Shown in pieces: positions 23,120 through 31,604 of a stretch of 40,876 bases of DNA (within the stretch, counting starts at the first letter, position 1; the number at the start of each line of letters is the position of its first letter). The notes under the pieces are model-generated. The model had not been told where the DNA came from. It worked only from the letters and a program-made list of their open reading frames with translations, and did no database searches. The translations under genes and the position numbers were made by a program. The stretch spans positions 1-40,876 of the forward strand of contig CAINNF010000016.1 of assembly GCA_903851045.1 (NCBI GenBank), in the 5' to 3' direction. This DNA comes from Candidatus Adlerbacteria bacterium (GTDB taxonomy: Bacteria > Patescibacteriota > Minisyncoccia > Phycocordibacterales > SBAW01).

Positions 23120-23644
23120 CTATTGTCCGCAGTTAACGCAATATCCGGGGTAATTGACGGGCTGGCTCGAATGTGACCGACAAGGGCCCGAAACGCAGTA
23201 GTACGCCGCGCTATAGTAGTCAAAATTGGTTGCCCACGGTTCGTTGGGTATAGTACAGACGTCTATCGCGGTACAGAACCGGACACTGATCTGGTATACC
23301 TGCAAAAAAGGAGGGTACGAAAGGTCGCCCGGAGCCCAATTTTCCCAGTCGTATACGCCACCAGGCCAGGGTGCGCTCGGCCACACACCATCCGGCAGGT
23401 AGGCTTCGATACCTGGGGGAAGGGCGCGGTTCACGTCTGCGGGGTAGGTGCCGTTATGGTCGCTTGCATACAGCTCGAGTGCGGTATCGATCTGGTGCAG
23501 CTCCTCTCGTGCTCGTGCGTTACGAGCTTTTTCGCGAGCGGTGGATATGGAGGTGAGCACGATCGAAGCAAGAAGACCTATGATCATGATGACCATAAGC
23601 AGCTCGATTAACGTAAAGCCTCGGGTAAAACTCTTTTTTATCAC
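23120..23644 (-). CDS. Type IV pilin-like protein
   Basis: A 174-aa prepilin: a short basic leader (MIKKSFTRG) is cleaved before FTLIELLMVIMIIGLLASIV, with the conserved Glu at position 5 of the mature protein. A long helix with a hydrophobic half and a C-terminal globular domain with several cysteines (CTAIDVC, CVSGPC, YCVNC) follow; these may form disulphides outside the cell. The start is a GTG with AGGGA upstream. It stands apart from any pilus assembly genes, which must lie elsewhere. In this phylum such pili are thought to serve host contact or DNA uptake (inference). Confidence 0.88.
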   Translation of the reverse strand: MIKKSFTRGFTLIELLMVIMIIGLLASIVLTSISTAREKARNARAREELHQIDTALELYASDHNGTYPADVNRALPPGIEAYLPDGVWPSAPWPGGVYDWENWAPGDLSYPPFLQVYQISVRFCTAIDVCTIPNEPWATNFDYYSAAYYCVSGPCRSHSSQPVNYPGYCVNCGQ

Positions 23645-23700
23645 GATATATCCCTAAGCATACGTTGTAATGCGGCTTTTTTTGTCCCAATTTTGTGTTT

Positions 23701-23709
23701 TGTGGATAA
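23701..23709 (-). promoter_or_regulatory. DnaA-box-like site upstream of mraZ
   Basis: The reverse strand reads TTATCCACA, a perfect 9-mer DnaA box, 30 nt upstream of the mraZ -10 box. A single box could be chance. Confidence 0.45.
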
Positions 23710-23723
23710 CTTCGTCCCGAAAG

Positions 23724-23769
23724 TGGGTGAAAGTGTCGTATACTGCTATATTAGTGGGATGAAGTGGGA
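23724..23769 (+). promoter_or_regulatory. mraZ promoter with MraZ-type operator repeats
   Basis: TATACT at 23739-23744 is the likely -10. TGGGA occurs at 23755-23759 and 23765-23769, ten nt apart, and TGGGT at 23724-23728. MraZ proteins are known to bind TGGG repeats spaced one helical turn apart upstream of their own gene. Two repeats lie downstream of the predicted start, so bound MraZ would block the polymerase. Confidence 0.6.
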
Positions 23770-23787
23770 TACTCACGAAAAACCTTT

Positions 23788-24222
23788 ATGTTGATCGGCG
23801 AATACTTACATACGCTCGACAATAAAAAGCGCCTTTCGCTCCCTGCTAAGTTCCGGAAGGAGGTTGGTGATAAGGTCGTGCTCACGCGCGGACTTGATGC
23901 TTGTCTCTTCATGTTCCCTGAAAATACGTGGAAACGAATAGCGGATAAGCTCGTCAACTTGCCGTTCGGCCAAGCGGACACGAGAGGTCTCTCACGATTC
24001 CTTTTGTCTGGTGCGGTCGAGAGCGAGGTGGATAGTGCGGGTCGCATCCTTGTCCCGGATTACCTCAAGGATTTCGCCGGTCTCCAGTCGAAGGTCGTGC
24101 TTGCTGGCGTTTCGGACCGCATTGAGGTGTGGAACGAGACGACATGGAACGAGTACAAGCACCATATCGAAAAAGGCGCTGACCAGATGGCGGAGAAGTT
24201 GGGTGAGCTCGGCATCCTATAA
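23788..24222 (+). CDS. mraZ: Transcriptional regulator MraZ
   Basis: A 144-aa double AbrB-like protein. Both halves carry the DxxxR motif: DNKKRLSLPAKFR near residue 11 and DSAGRILVPDYLKDF near residue 80. The start is the ATG at 23788 (MLIGEYLHTLD), not the GTG at 23764 in the track. It probably represses the division cluster that follows through the TGGGA repeats in its own leader. First gene of mraZ-rsmH-ftsL-ftsI-murF. Confidence 0.95.
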   Translation: MLIGEYLHTLDNKKRLSLPAKFRKEVGDKVVLTRGLDACLFMFPENTWKRIADKLVNLPFGQADTRGLSRFLLSGAVESEVDSAGRILVPDYLKDFAGLQSKVVLAGVSDRIEVWNETTWNEYKHHIEKGADQMAEKLGELGIL

Positions 24223-24228
24223 ACGGCC

Positions 24229-25245
24229 ATGAAAGCAAAAACGACACCAGTGGTTCGTGCAAAGAACAGCCTCCAACGAGAGGAGGGCAGTTCTCTCCAT
24301 GAACGACCTGTGGCGACCGATGCATCTGTCACTCCCACGCGACACACCAGCGTCTTCCTTGATGAGGTACAAAAGATGCTCGCGGTGCGACCCGACGAGG
24401 TCGTGCTCGATGCTACCGCGGGGCAGGGAGGACACTCTTTCGCTATTCTTTCGAACAACCCGCAGGCGCACCTGGTGGCGATCGACGCCGACCCAGACGC
24501 GGTCCTCTTTACTCGAGAGAAACTCGCGCCGTTCGGTGAACGAGCGACGGTCGTCGAATCGAACTTCAGTAATGTCGAGAAGGTACTGCGCAAGCAGGGC
24601 TTGAAAGAGATCGACAAGGCATTGTTCGACCTCGGGTGGAACTCCGGTCAGCTCGCCTCTGGACGTGGCTTCTCCTTCCAGCATGACGAGCCGCTTTCGA
24701 TGAGCTATGGCACAAAGCCGGCATCGGGCTTTAACGCGCACGAGATACTCAACGAGTGGGACGAAAAGACGCTCGCCGACGTCTTCTATGGCTATGGCGA
24801 AGAACAGTACGCGCGACCGATAGCGAAGGCGATCGTCGAGCGCCGAACGTTCAAGCCGATCGAGACGACCATCGAACTCGCCGAACTCGTACGAGACACC
24901 GTGCCAGCAGGGTACCGCCATGGCCGTATCCACCCGGCGACCAAGACCTTCCAAGCGTTGCGTATCGCGGTGAACGACGAACTCGGGGTCATCGAACGCG
25001 GTATCGAGGGGGTCTGGAAGCATCTCTCCTGCGGGCAGCCGGGAGCCGGCGGTCGTATCGCGGTCATCACCTTCCACAGTATCGAAGACAGGGTCGTGAA
25101 GCAGTTGTTCGCGAAATTCGTGAAAGAAGAAAACGGAACACTTATCAATAAAAAACCTCTGGTGCCTGGTAGAAGTGAGATTATCAATAACCCTCGTGCT
25201 CGCAGTGCGAAACTGCGCGTCATAGAAAAAATATGCACACCATAG
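24229..25245 (+). CDS. rsmH: 16S rRNA (cytosine-1402-N4) methyltransferase
   Basis: A SAM-dependent methyltransferase of 338 aa. VLDATAGQGGHS is the SAM-binding loop, RHTSVFLDEV matches the usual HxPVLLxE start, and HPATKTFQALRIAVNDEL and ITFHSIEDRVVKQ are strongly conserved family segments. It carries about 35 extra residues at the N-terminus. It lies 6 nt after mraZ and overlaps ftsL by 13 nt. Confidence 0.96.
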   Translation: MKAKTTPVVRAKNSLQREEGSSLHERPVATDASVTPTRHTSVFLDEVQKMLAVRPDEVVLDATAGQGGHSFAILSNNPQAHLVAIDADPDAVLFTREKLAPFGERATVVESNFSNVEKVLRKQGLKEIDKALFDLGWNSGQLASGRGFSFQHDEPLSMSYGTKPASGFNAHEILNEWDEKTLADVFYGYGEEQYARPIAKAIVERRTFKPIETTIELAELVRDTVPAGYRHGRIHPATKTFQALRIAVNDELGVIERGIEGVWKHLSCGQPGAGGRIAVITFHSIEDRVVKQLFAKFVKEENGTLINKKPLVPGRSEIINNPRARSAKLRVIEKICTP

Positions 25246-25550
25246 CTTTGTACAATACCTACCTCGCTCGCGCTGCAGCGGTTCTGACGATCCTGTGTAC
25301 GTTGTCGGTGTTCCTCTATGGTATATTCTTGCTTATGGCTGTCACGCATACTGCGGGTAGGACTGCGGCCGAGCGTCAGATCACCAACCTCTCCGCGCAT
25401 TTGGGCGACATGGAGATGTTGTATCTGACCGAGCAACGCTCGCTCACGCCGGAGCGTGCGGTCGCACTCGGGTTCGTCGCTCCTGCTCACGTGTCGACGG
25501 TATACGCGACAGGCGATGCACACACACTAACGCTCAATTCAAACCGGTGA
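25233..25550 (+). CDS. ftsL: FtsL-like division protein
   Basis: A 105-aa bitopic protein with one membrane helix (about 12-38, AAAVLTILCTLSVFLYGIFLLMAV) and a short extracytoplasmic helix (RTAAERQITNLSAHLGDMEML). FtsL is poorly conserved in sequence. The call rests on topology and on the position between rsmH and ftsI, where ftsL normally lies. It would bridge early and late divisome proteins. Stop overlaps the ftsI GTG. Confidence 0.75.
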   Translation: MHTIALYNTYLARAAAVLTILCTLSVFLYGIFLLMAVTHTAGRTAAERQITNLSAHLGDMEMLYLTEQRSLTPERAVALGFVAPAHVSTVYATGDAHTLTLNSNR

Positions 25551-27271
25551 ACAAAAGTGCGGCAACCATATTCATACGACGCATCAGAGTGTTGACCATT
25601 CTGTGCGTTTTGGCGGCGCTCACGATCGTCGGTCGTTTGTATATGCTGCAGATCGTACAGGGACATGCGTATGCGCAGCGGGCGAACGCGCAGTTCATCG
25701 AACCCGCGAGTCCTTTGATCGACCGCGGCAATATCTATTTTACCGACAAGAACGGTACGCACATCACCGCCGCGACCATCAAGGAAGGCTTCTCGCTTGC
25801 AGTGAATCCGACGAAAGTGAAGGACCCCGAGGCGCTGTTCGCGGCGATACAGAACGTGGTACCGATCAGTCACGACGACTTCATGGCGAAAGCGACGAAA
25901 CCTGGTAGTTCGTACCAGGTGGTCGCGCAGCACCTTGATGCGAACATCGGTCAAGCGCTCGAAAAAATGCAGCTTCCCGGACTGATCGTCGAGAACGATC
26001 GGTGGCGGTTGTACCCCGGGGGGTCGCTTGCGGCTCAGGAGATCGGGTTCGTCGCGTACAACGGTGATGCGCAAGAGGGGAGGTATGGACTCGAGCGTCT
26101 CTATAACCCGCTGCTCACTAAGGTTGATTCAGGGCTGTATAAGAACTTCTTCGTCGAACTTTTCGGGAGCGCACAATCGGCGCTCCAGGGTGACCCGCAA
26201 CAGGGGGATCTCATCACGACTATCGAACCAACAGTGCAGGCGGAGTTGGAGCGACAGCTTGCGATATATGACCAAACGTGGCACCCGAAACTGTCGGGAG
26301 GAATCATCATGAACCCGCAGACGGGCGAGATCATGGCGATGGCGGTGTATCCGACGTTCGACCTGAACGCCTTTAATGCCGAGCGCGACGCATCGATCTA
26401 CGCCAACCCATTGGTGCAGAACGTGTATGAGGTCGGGTCCATCATCAAGCCGCTCACGATGGCCGCGGGACTCGACTCGGGCGTGATCACTGCGACGTCG
26501 ACGTATACCGACACTGGGTGTATCACCGTCGACACCAAGAAGATCTGCAACTTCGATGGCAAGGCGCGCGGCGTCATCCCGATGCAGCAGATACTCAGTC
26601 AGTCGCTCAACGTGGGTGCGTCCTATATCGCGACGCAGATGAAACCGACCATCATGCGCGACTACTTTCTTAACCATTACGGTTTTGCGACGACGACGGG
26701 GATCGACCTGCCGGGTGAGGTGAAGGCGATCACTAATAATCTGAAAAGTTCGAGACAGGTGGAGTTCGATACGGCATCGTTCGGTCAGGGTATCGCACTG
26801 ACGCCGATCGAAACGGCCCGCGCTTTGTCCATTATCGCGAATGGTGGCCACTTGATAACGCCGCATTTGGTGAGTCAGGTCCATTATGACACCGGCATCA
26901 CACAGACCTTGCCGTGGAACACTACCCCCACACAGGTGCTCAAACCCCAGACGGCGCTCGAAGTGTCGCGTATGCTCACGACCGTCGTCGACCTGTCGTT
27001 GGCGAACGGGCAGGATAAGCTCGACCATTACAGCGTCGCGGCGAAGACGGGAACTGCGCAGATTGCGGACCCGGTGAACGGAGGGTACTATACCGACAAG
27101 TTCCTGCACAGTTTCTTCGGGTACTTCCCGTCATATGACGCGAAGTACATGATCTTCCTGTTCGCGCTGGAGCCGACCGGCGCACCGTATGCGTCCCAGA
27201 CCTTGGCACCGCCGTGGCACTCGCTCACCCAATTCCTCATTAATTACTACAACGTACCGCCAGACCGATGA
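25547..27271 (+). CDS. ftsI: Penicillin-binding protein 3 / FtsI (septal transpeptidase)
   Basis: A 574-aa class B PBP for septal cross-linking. One membrane helix (about 13-38), pedestal, then SIIK (about 297-300), SLN (about 351-353) and KTGTA (about 501-505). It begins with GTG overlapping the ftsL stop (GTGA) and ends overlapping the murF start (ATGA), so expression is tightly coupled. No PASTA domains are visible. Together with mrdA it gives one transpeptidase for septum and one for side wall. Confidence 0.94.
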   Translation: MNKSAATIFIRRIRVLTILCVLAALTIVGRLYMLQIVQGHAYAQRANAQFIEPASPLIDRGNIYFTDKNGTHITAATIKEGFSLAVNPTKVKDPEALFAAIQNVVPISHDDFMAKATKPGSSYQVVAQHLDANIGQALEKMQLPGLIVENDRWRLYPGGSLAAQEIGFVAYNGDAQEGRYGLERLYNPLLTKVDSGLYKNFFVELFGSAQSALQGDPQQGDLITTIEPTVQAELERQLAIYDQTWHPKLSGGIIMNPQTGEIMAMAVYPTFDLNAFNAERDASIYANPLVQNVYEVGSIIKPLTMAAGLDSGVITATSTYTDTGCITVDTKKICNFDGKARGVIPMQQILSQSLNVGASYIATQMKPTIMRDYFLNHYGFATTTGIDLPGEVKAITNNLKSSRQVEFDTASFGQGIALTPIETARALSIIANGGHLITPHLVSQVHYDTGITQTLPWNTTPTQVLKPQTALEVSRMLTTVVDLSLANGQDKLDHYSVAAKTGTAQIADPVNGGYYTDKFLHSFFGYFPSYDAKYMIFLFALEPTGAPYASQTLAPPWHSLTQFLINYYNVPPDR

Positions 27272-28713
27272 AAGACATTTTTAAAAGGATCATTGCTGCA
27301 ACACTTCGTTTCGAGGCGAAGCTGATACTCAAAAAGTACCGTCCGCGCATCATCGCGGTCACTGGGAGCGTGGGGAAGACATCGACCAAGGACGCTATCT
27401 TCGCGGTCCTCGCGGACGACAAGCATGTGCGCAAGAGCGATAAAAGTTTCAACAGCGAGATCGGGCTGCCGCTTACGATCATTGGTGTACCAAACGCCTG
27501 GAGCAACCCGTTGCGCTGGCTGCAGAACATCATGGATGGCCTGTTGCTCGTCCTCATTCGGACCGATTATCCGAAGTGGCTCGTGCTCGAAGTGGGCGCC
27601 GACCGACCGGGCGATATCAGTTCGCTTGCATCGTGGCTCTCGGTCGATGTGGCAGTGGTCACGCGACTACCCGAAGTACCGGTGCATGTCGAGTACTTCT
27701 CCTCGCCGGAGGAGGTAGCTGCGGAAAAAGCTTCGATCATCAACGCGTTGCATCCCGACGGTACACTGGTCGTGTATGCGGACGATGCTCGGGTCGATAT
27801 GTTACGCGAAAAAGCCCTCGCGAAAGGAGCACACGTTGTCACGTTCGGGTTATCGAGCACTGCCGATGTACAAGGCAGAGACTTCGCGCCATTTTCTCAA
27901 GAAGACACTGGCCCGTGGCCGGTTGGAATGCGGGCGACCATCATGATGGGCGAGGAGGGGTCGGTGTCGATCGCTGGCGTACTCGGATCGCCCGCCTTGT
28001 TGTCGGCCATTGCGGCTGCCGCGGTGGGGAAGGCGCTTGGAATGCGTGTCGACCAGATCACGCGGTCACTGGGTCGATACGAGCCACCCAACGGCCGTAT
28101 GCGCCTTTTGCCAGGGCTGAAGGGGTCGCTCATAATCGACGACACCTATAACTCGTCGCCTGCGGCTGTCGAGGCGGCGCTTGAGACGCTTCGTTCGATC
28201 AAGCGAAGCGCGTCTGGGAGCGCCATACCTGCGGATGGCATCACTCCCGTCCGGCGAATCGCGTCTGGGAGCGCCATACCTGCGGATGGCATCACTCCCG
28301 TCCGGCGGATTGCGTCTGGGAGCGCCATACCTGCGGATGGCATCACTCCCGTCCGGCGGATCGCCGTTCTGGGTGACATGCTTGAGCTTGGTCGGCATAG
28401 TGTCGATGAACATCGCAAGGTGGGTGCTTTGGTGGCGAAGTGTGCGGATATGCTCGTGACGGTCGGGTTTCGGGCGCGAGACATCGCTATTGGTGCGCTT
28501 GATGCCGGCATGGCAGATGGTGCTATCTTGCAGTATGAAGAAGCGTCGAAGGCGGGCGAAGAGTTGCAAGCGATGCTCGATGACCACGACTGCGTATTGG
28601 TGAAGGGTTCGCAAAGTATACGGACCGAGAAGATCGTCGAGCGTCTGATGCTCGAACCCGAAAAAGCCGAAGCCTTGTTGGTCCGACAAGAGGCGAATTG
28701 GCGACGACGCTAA
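27268..28713 (+). CDS. murF: MurF-type Mur ligase with in-frame repeat insert
   Basis: Adds D-Ala-D-Ala to UDP-MurNAc-tripeptide using ATP. VTGSVGKTSTKD (31-42) is the P-loop, and IIDDTYNSSPAAVEAAL and RIAVLGDMLELG are typical of MurF. Between RSIK and RIAVLGDM, which are normally nearly adjacent, lie three tandem copies of ASGSAIPADGITPVRRI (residues 315-365) encoded by a 51-nt DNA repeat. The frame is kept, so the protein is probably functional. The stop overlaps the peroxiredoxin stop on the other strand. Confidence 0.93.
   Translation: MKDIFKRIIAATLRFEAKLILKKYRPRIIAVTGSVGKTSTKDAIFAVLADDKHVRKSDKSFNSEIGLPLTIIGVPNAWSNPLRWLQNIMDGLLLVLIRTDYPKWLVLEVGADRPGDISSLASWLSVDVAVVTRLPEVPVHVEYFSSPEEVAAEKASIINALHPDGTLVVYADDARVDMLREKALAKGAHVVTFGLSSTADVQGRDFAPFSQEDTGPWPVGMRATIMMGEEGSVSIAGVLGSPALLSAIAAAAVGKALGMRVDQITRSLGRYEPPNGRMRLLPGLKGSLIIDDTYNSSPAAVEAALETLRSIKRSASGSAIPADGITPVRRIASGSAIPADGITPVRRIASGSAIPADGITPVRRIAVLGDMLELGRHSVDEHRKVGALVAKCADMLVTVGFRARDIAIGALDAGMADGAILQYEEASKAGEELQAMLDDHDCVLVKGSQSIRTEKIVERLMLEPEKAEALLVRQEANWRRR
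28210..28362 (+). repeat. Three tandem 51-nt palindromic repeats inside murF
   Basis: Units at 28210-28260, 28261-28311 and 28312-28362 are almost identical (differences only near the unit ends). Each contains the hairpin GGGAGCGCCAT ... ATGGCATCACTCCC. Because 51 is a multiple of three, each unit adds 17 residues without a frameshift. Confidence 0.95.
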
Positions 28714-29252
28714 CTCTGTAGATACACAAGCATCGTGTCCGCATCCGACACCTCGAACGGGTCGGTGGGGCAGTCGTCGGAGAATCCCGGCTCGCTGAAA
28801 AGTTTTTTGATGATGCCGTCTTCGACGAGCATCGAATACCGCCAACTGCGTTCGCCAAACCCGAGGTTCTCCTTCTTGACGAGCATGCCCATCCCACGGG
28901 TGAACGCCGCGTTGCCGTCGGGGAGCATCTTCACCTTCGTGATACCAAGTTTGTCGGCCCACTGCTTCATAACGAACGCATCGTTGACCGAGAGGCAGTA
29001 TACCTCGTCGACACCGAGCGCCTTGAACTCGTCGTATCGTTTCTCGAACCCGGGTGCATGGGTCGACGAACAGGTCGGCGTGAACGCGCCAGGGAGACCG
29101 AAAAGTACGACCTTCTTCCCCGTAAAGATCTCGCTCGTCGACACATCCTGCCAACGATACGGGTTCTCGCCCCCGACCGACTCATCACGAACACGTGTCT
29201 TAAACATAACGTCCGGCACAGGGGACCCTTCGCTGATTGGTTGTTGCGACAT
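28710..29252 (-). CDS. Peroxiredoxin (Prx5-type)
   Basis: Reduces peroxides with a peroxidatic cysteine: GLPGAFTPTCSSTHAPGFE with C61 matches the Prx5 pattern PGAFTPxCS. The protein is 180 aa. Start is the ATG at 29252 (MSQQPISEGSPVPDVMF); the track ORF runs 100 codons further upstream. TATACT ends 6 nt before the ATG, so the mRNA is probably leaderless. Another cysteine (DDCPTDP) near the C-terminus could be the resolving one. Convergent with murF; the two genes share 4 nt. Confidence 0.92.
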   Translation of the reverse strand: MSQQPISEGSPVPDVMFKTRVRDESVGGENPYRWQDVSTSEIFTGKKVVLFGLPGAFTPTCSSTHAPGFEKRYDEFKALGVDEVYCLSVNDAFVMKQWADKLGITKVKMLPDGNAAFTRGMGMLVKKENLGFGERSWRYSMLVEDGIIKKLFSEPGFSDDCPTDPFEVSDADTMLVYLQS

Positions 29253-29278
29253 ATGTTCAGTATAAAGTATTTTCAATG

Positions 29279-29304
29279 AAAAAGCCCCGACATGTGGTCG
29301 GGGC
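29279..29304 (-). terminator. Rho-independent terminator of the S49 gene
   Basis: GCCCCGAC / GTCGGGGC stem, loop CACAT, TTTTT on the minus strand, 28 nt after the stop codon of the S49 protease gene. Confidence 0.9.
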
Positions 29305-29331
29305 CAAAGGTTGTATGGACGATGCTTGTGT

Positions 29332-30459
29332 CTAGTGTCGCCACAGAGGGCTGATGACGAGCGCCAGGTGTCTGCGAAGCTGGGCTTGCACGAAATTCTT
29401 CGTGTGTACTTCTTGATGTTCGGACGTATCGCCGAACAGGAGGCTGACCTTGCGGGGAAGCGGTCCCAGTATGACCAGCTGGCAATCCTTCCAAGCGACC
29501 GTAAGTTGTGTCGCAAGACTGCGCTGAGCGGACTCCCGGTCGCCGATCTCGTCAATCAGACCAAGTTGGAGAGCTTTTTGGGCGCCAAAGACGACCGCTC
29601 CTAGTTCGCGAAGCGTCTCTGTCGTGATCGCCCTGCGTCCTGCGATGTGAGCGATAAAGGCTTCGTAGGTCTGATGGAGCACGTCTTGGAGGCTCCTTTC
29701 TGCGACCGGATCCGGTGTGGTAAAGGGGTCGCCAAGATCCTTGCCCCGCCCTTCATGCAAGGTGTGAGAGGTGATCCGAGCGGCTTCGACGCCGGTGCCG
29801 AGCAGTCCCGGCTTGAGCGCAGTCACATCCTCGAAATGCATCAGGCTTGGGCCGATCACCCCGACACTCCCAAGGATAGCTTGCGGGTCGGCGATGATCT
29901 TCGAAGCGCCCATCATGGCCCACATGCCGCCAGAGGCAGAAAGGCCACCAACGTAGCATACGACCGGCTTCTCCGCGTCCTTGCACGCCTGGAGTCCTTC
30001 GAAGAGAGCTCGTGAACCGATGATCGTGCCGCCCGGAGTGTTCATGTGTACGAACACGCCCGCGAGTTGCTTCACGGTACTCAGACGTTTCAGGGTGTTG
30101 CCCAGCTCGATACCGAAGACAGGATTGTCTTCCCACGGCTTCTGTTTGTGTTGTGCGTATCCTTCATCAAGGATCGGTCCGGAAACCGGGACGACCACGA
30201 CGACGGGATGCTTTTTGATTCGGCCAAGTCGTTCGACGAGACGTGGGGCAAGTTGATAGATGCATTGCGTGCCCTTGACACCGCCATCCCAGAATTGCAA
30301 CCACAAGCCCTTTTCGCGGCCCACGCGTCGCAGCAAGGCGAGCGCGACAAGTATCACGACGAACCAGAGAGATCCGACGTGGAACTGGAAATACGGGTGT
30401 ATGAACCCGATCCCGCCCCAGTCGACAGACAGATGAATACCGAAGAGTGTGAGGTCCAT
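29332..30459 (-). CDS. S49-family serine protease (SppA/SohB-like)
   Basis: A 375-aa protein with one N-terminal membrane helix (VGSLWFVVILVALALL) and a protease domain. FVHMNTPGGTIIGSRALFEGL and YVGGLSASGGMWAMMGASKIIADPQAILGSVGVIG carry the oxyanion Gly-Gly and the catalytic serine region of family S49. It should cut signal peptides or membrane proteins outside the membrane. I place the start at the ATG 30459 (MDLTLFGIHLSV) with AAGGTG upstream; the track starts at an upstream GTG. A 7-bp hairpin (30478-30511) sits in its leader. Confidence 0.85.
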   Translation of the reverse strand: MDLTLFGIHLSVDWGGIGFIHPYFQFHVGSLWFVVILVALALLRRVGREKGLWLQFWDGGVKGTQCIYQLAPRLVERLGRIKKHPVVVVVPVSGPILDEGYAQHKQKPWEDNPVFGIELGNTLKRLSTVKQLAGVFVHMNTPGGTIIGSRALFEGLQACKDAEKPVVCYVGGLSASGGMWAMMGASKIIADPQAILGSVGVIGPSLMHFEDVTALKPGLLGTGVEAARITSHTLHEGRGKDLGDPFTTPDPVAERSLQDVLHQTYEAFIAHIAGRRAITTETLRELGAVVFGAQKALQLGLIDEIGDRESAQRSLATQLTVAWKDCQLVILGPLPRKVSLLFGDTSEHQEVHTKNFVQAQLRRHLALVISPLWRH

Positions 30460-30517
30460 GTGGCACCTTGAGTAAGAGGGACGTCCATGCACAAGCTAAT
30501 TGATACGTCCCGGTAAG

Positions 30518-31471
30518 TCAATGAGGCGCACGGAGCCAGTGTTTTTGGAGGAGGAGTTTGAAGATGATGATCATGACGAACCATGGGATGATCGACACTG
30601 TTATGAGAATGACGTTCTCCGGCGACGGGAAATAGGTGGTGACGAGATAAAGCGCTAGGGTAAAGTTCATGTTCGAGATGCCCACAGTGAGCGTGATGCG
30701 GTCCTTGAAGGTCGTGTGTGCGGAGAATCCGAAGCCTGCGACGTAGAAGACGAGCATCATGCCGCTCGTGACGAGGAGGTACCACCCAAGCGTCAGGAGC
30801 GAGAAATGGGAGAGCGCGACCTGTGACTGTTTCGCCAGCACTCCCGTGGTGAGCAGACCGAGCATGAGTATCGATGCATGGCCCAAGTATGGTTCGCTGC
30901 GCTCGACCATGCGTGGCACGCTGTGTCGCACAACCCATGCGAACGAAAGCGGGACCACTATCACTTCGGCTATCGAGAGCGCCATGGGCCAAAACGGTAC
31001 ATGCACCGAGACCCCCGCGAGCGTCTTGATGACCAGAGGAATGGTGATCGGCGCCAGCAGCGACGACGTGAGTGTCGCGACCACGGCGAGTGAGGGGCGA
31101 CCGCCGATGATGTCGGCGAACAACGGTGAGGACATCGCGGACGGCACGGTCGCGAGCACGAGGAGGGGGAGCGCGAGCGGTGGGCAGAGCACGAGCGCCG
31201 GGATGTAGATGGCGATCGGCAAGAGAACGAGCTTCGCGATGTTGAACAGGATGATGGTTCGTGGATGTCGACCGACCGCCGTCACCTCTTTGAGCGGTAT
31301 CTTGAGCGCGCTAAAGAAGATGATCCCCGCGAGCGTCACGGTCGTGTAGTCGGACAAGAAAGCGAGTTGGAAGCGTCCGAACCAGCCGAACATGCCCGCG
31401 CACACAAGTACAAACAGATAAAAGTTAAGCGGTTCACGCAAGCGACGGATATATGCCCTGAACGTATGCAT
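30518..31471 (-). CDS. Bile acid:sodium symporter (BASS) family transporter
   Basis: A 317-aa integral membrane protein with about nine or ten helices. TVTLAGIIFFSALKIPLKEV, ATVPSAMSSPLFADIIGG and TVGISNMNFTLALYL resemble the two crossover regions of the BASS fold. Members move bile acids, organic anions, pyruvate or arsenite; the substrate cannot be read from sequence. An extended -10 (TGGTATACT) lies 20 nt before the ATG. Confidence 0.75.
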   Translation of the reverse strand: MHTFRAYIRRLREPLNFYLFVLVCAGMFGWFGRFQLAFLSDYTTVTLAGIIFFSALKIPLKEVTAVGRHPRTIILFNIAKLVLLPIAIYIPALVLCPPLALPLLVLATVPSAMSSPLFADIIGGRPSLAVVATLTSSLLAPITIPLVIKTLAGVSVHVPFWPMALSIAEVIVVPLSFAWVVRHSVPRMVERSEPYLGHASILMLGLLTTGVLAKQSQVALSHFSLLTLGWYLLVTSGMMLVFYVAGFGFSAHTTFKDRITLTVGISNMNFTLALYLVTTYFPSPENVILITVSIIPWFVMIIIFKLLLQKHWLRAPH

Positions 31472-31491
31472 AAGCGGTACGGTGTCTCAGT

Positions 31492-31500
31492 AGTATACCA
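31492..31500 (-). promoter_or_regulatory. Extended -10 of the BASS gene
   Basis: TGGTATACT on the minus strand, 20 nt upstream of the ATG at 31471. Confidence 0.55.
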
Positions 31501-31551
31501 GGAACCGTAGGTGGTGGGGTTTGTGTGGAGCTGGTCTGGTAAGGTGTGTGA

Positions 31552-31586
31552 GAAAAGACCCCAACGATCGAGTGATCGCTGGGGTC
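31552..31586 (-). terminator. Rho-independent terminator of recQ
   Basis: GACCCCAGCGATC / GATCGTTGGGGTC stem followed by TTTTC on the minus strand, 18 nt after the recQ stop. Confidence 0.9.
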
Positions 31587-31604
31587 GAGGTGTTCGGATG
31601 CTCG

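Noticed and set aside
28210-28362. CRISPR array
   Set aside because: The units are contiguous with no spacers and lie in frame inside murF.
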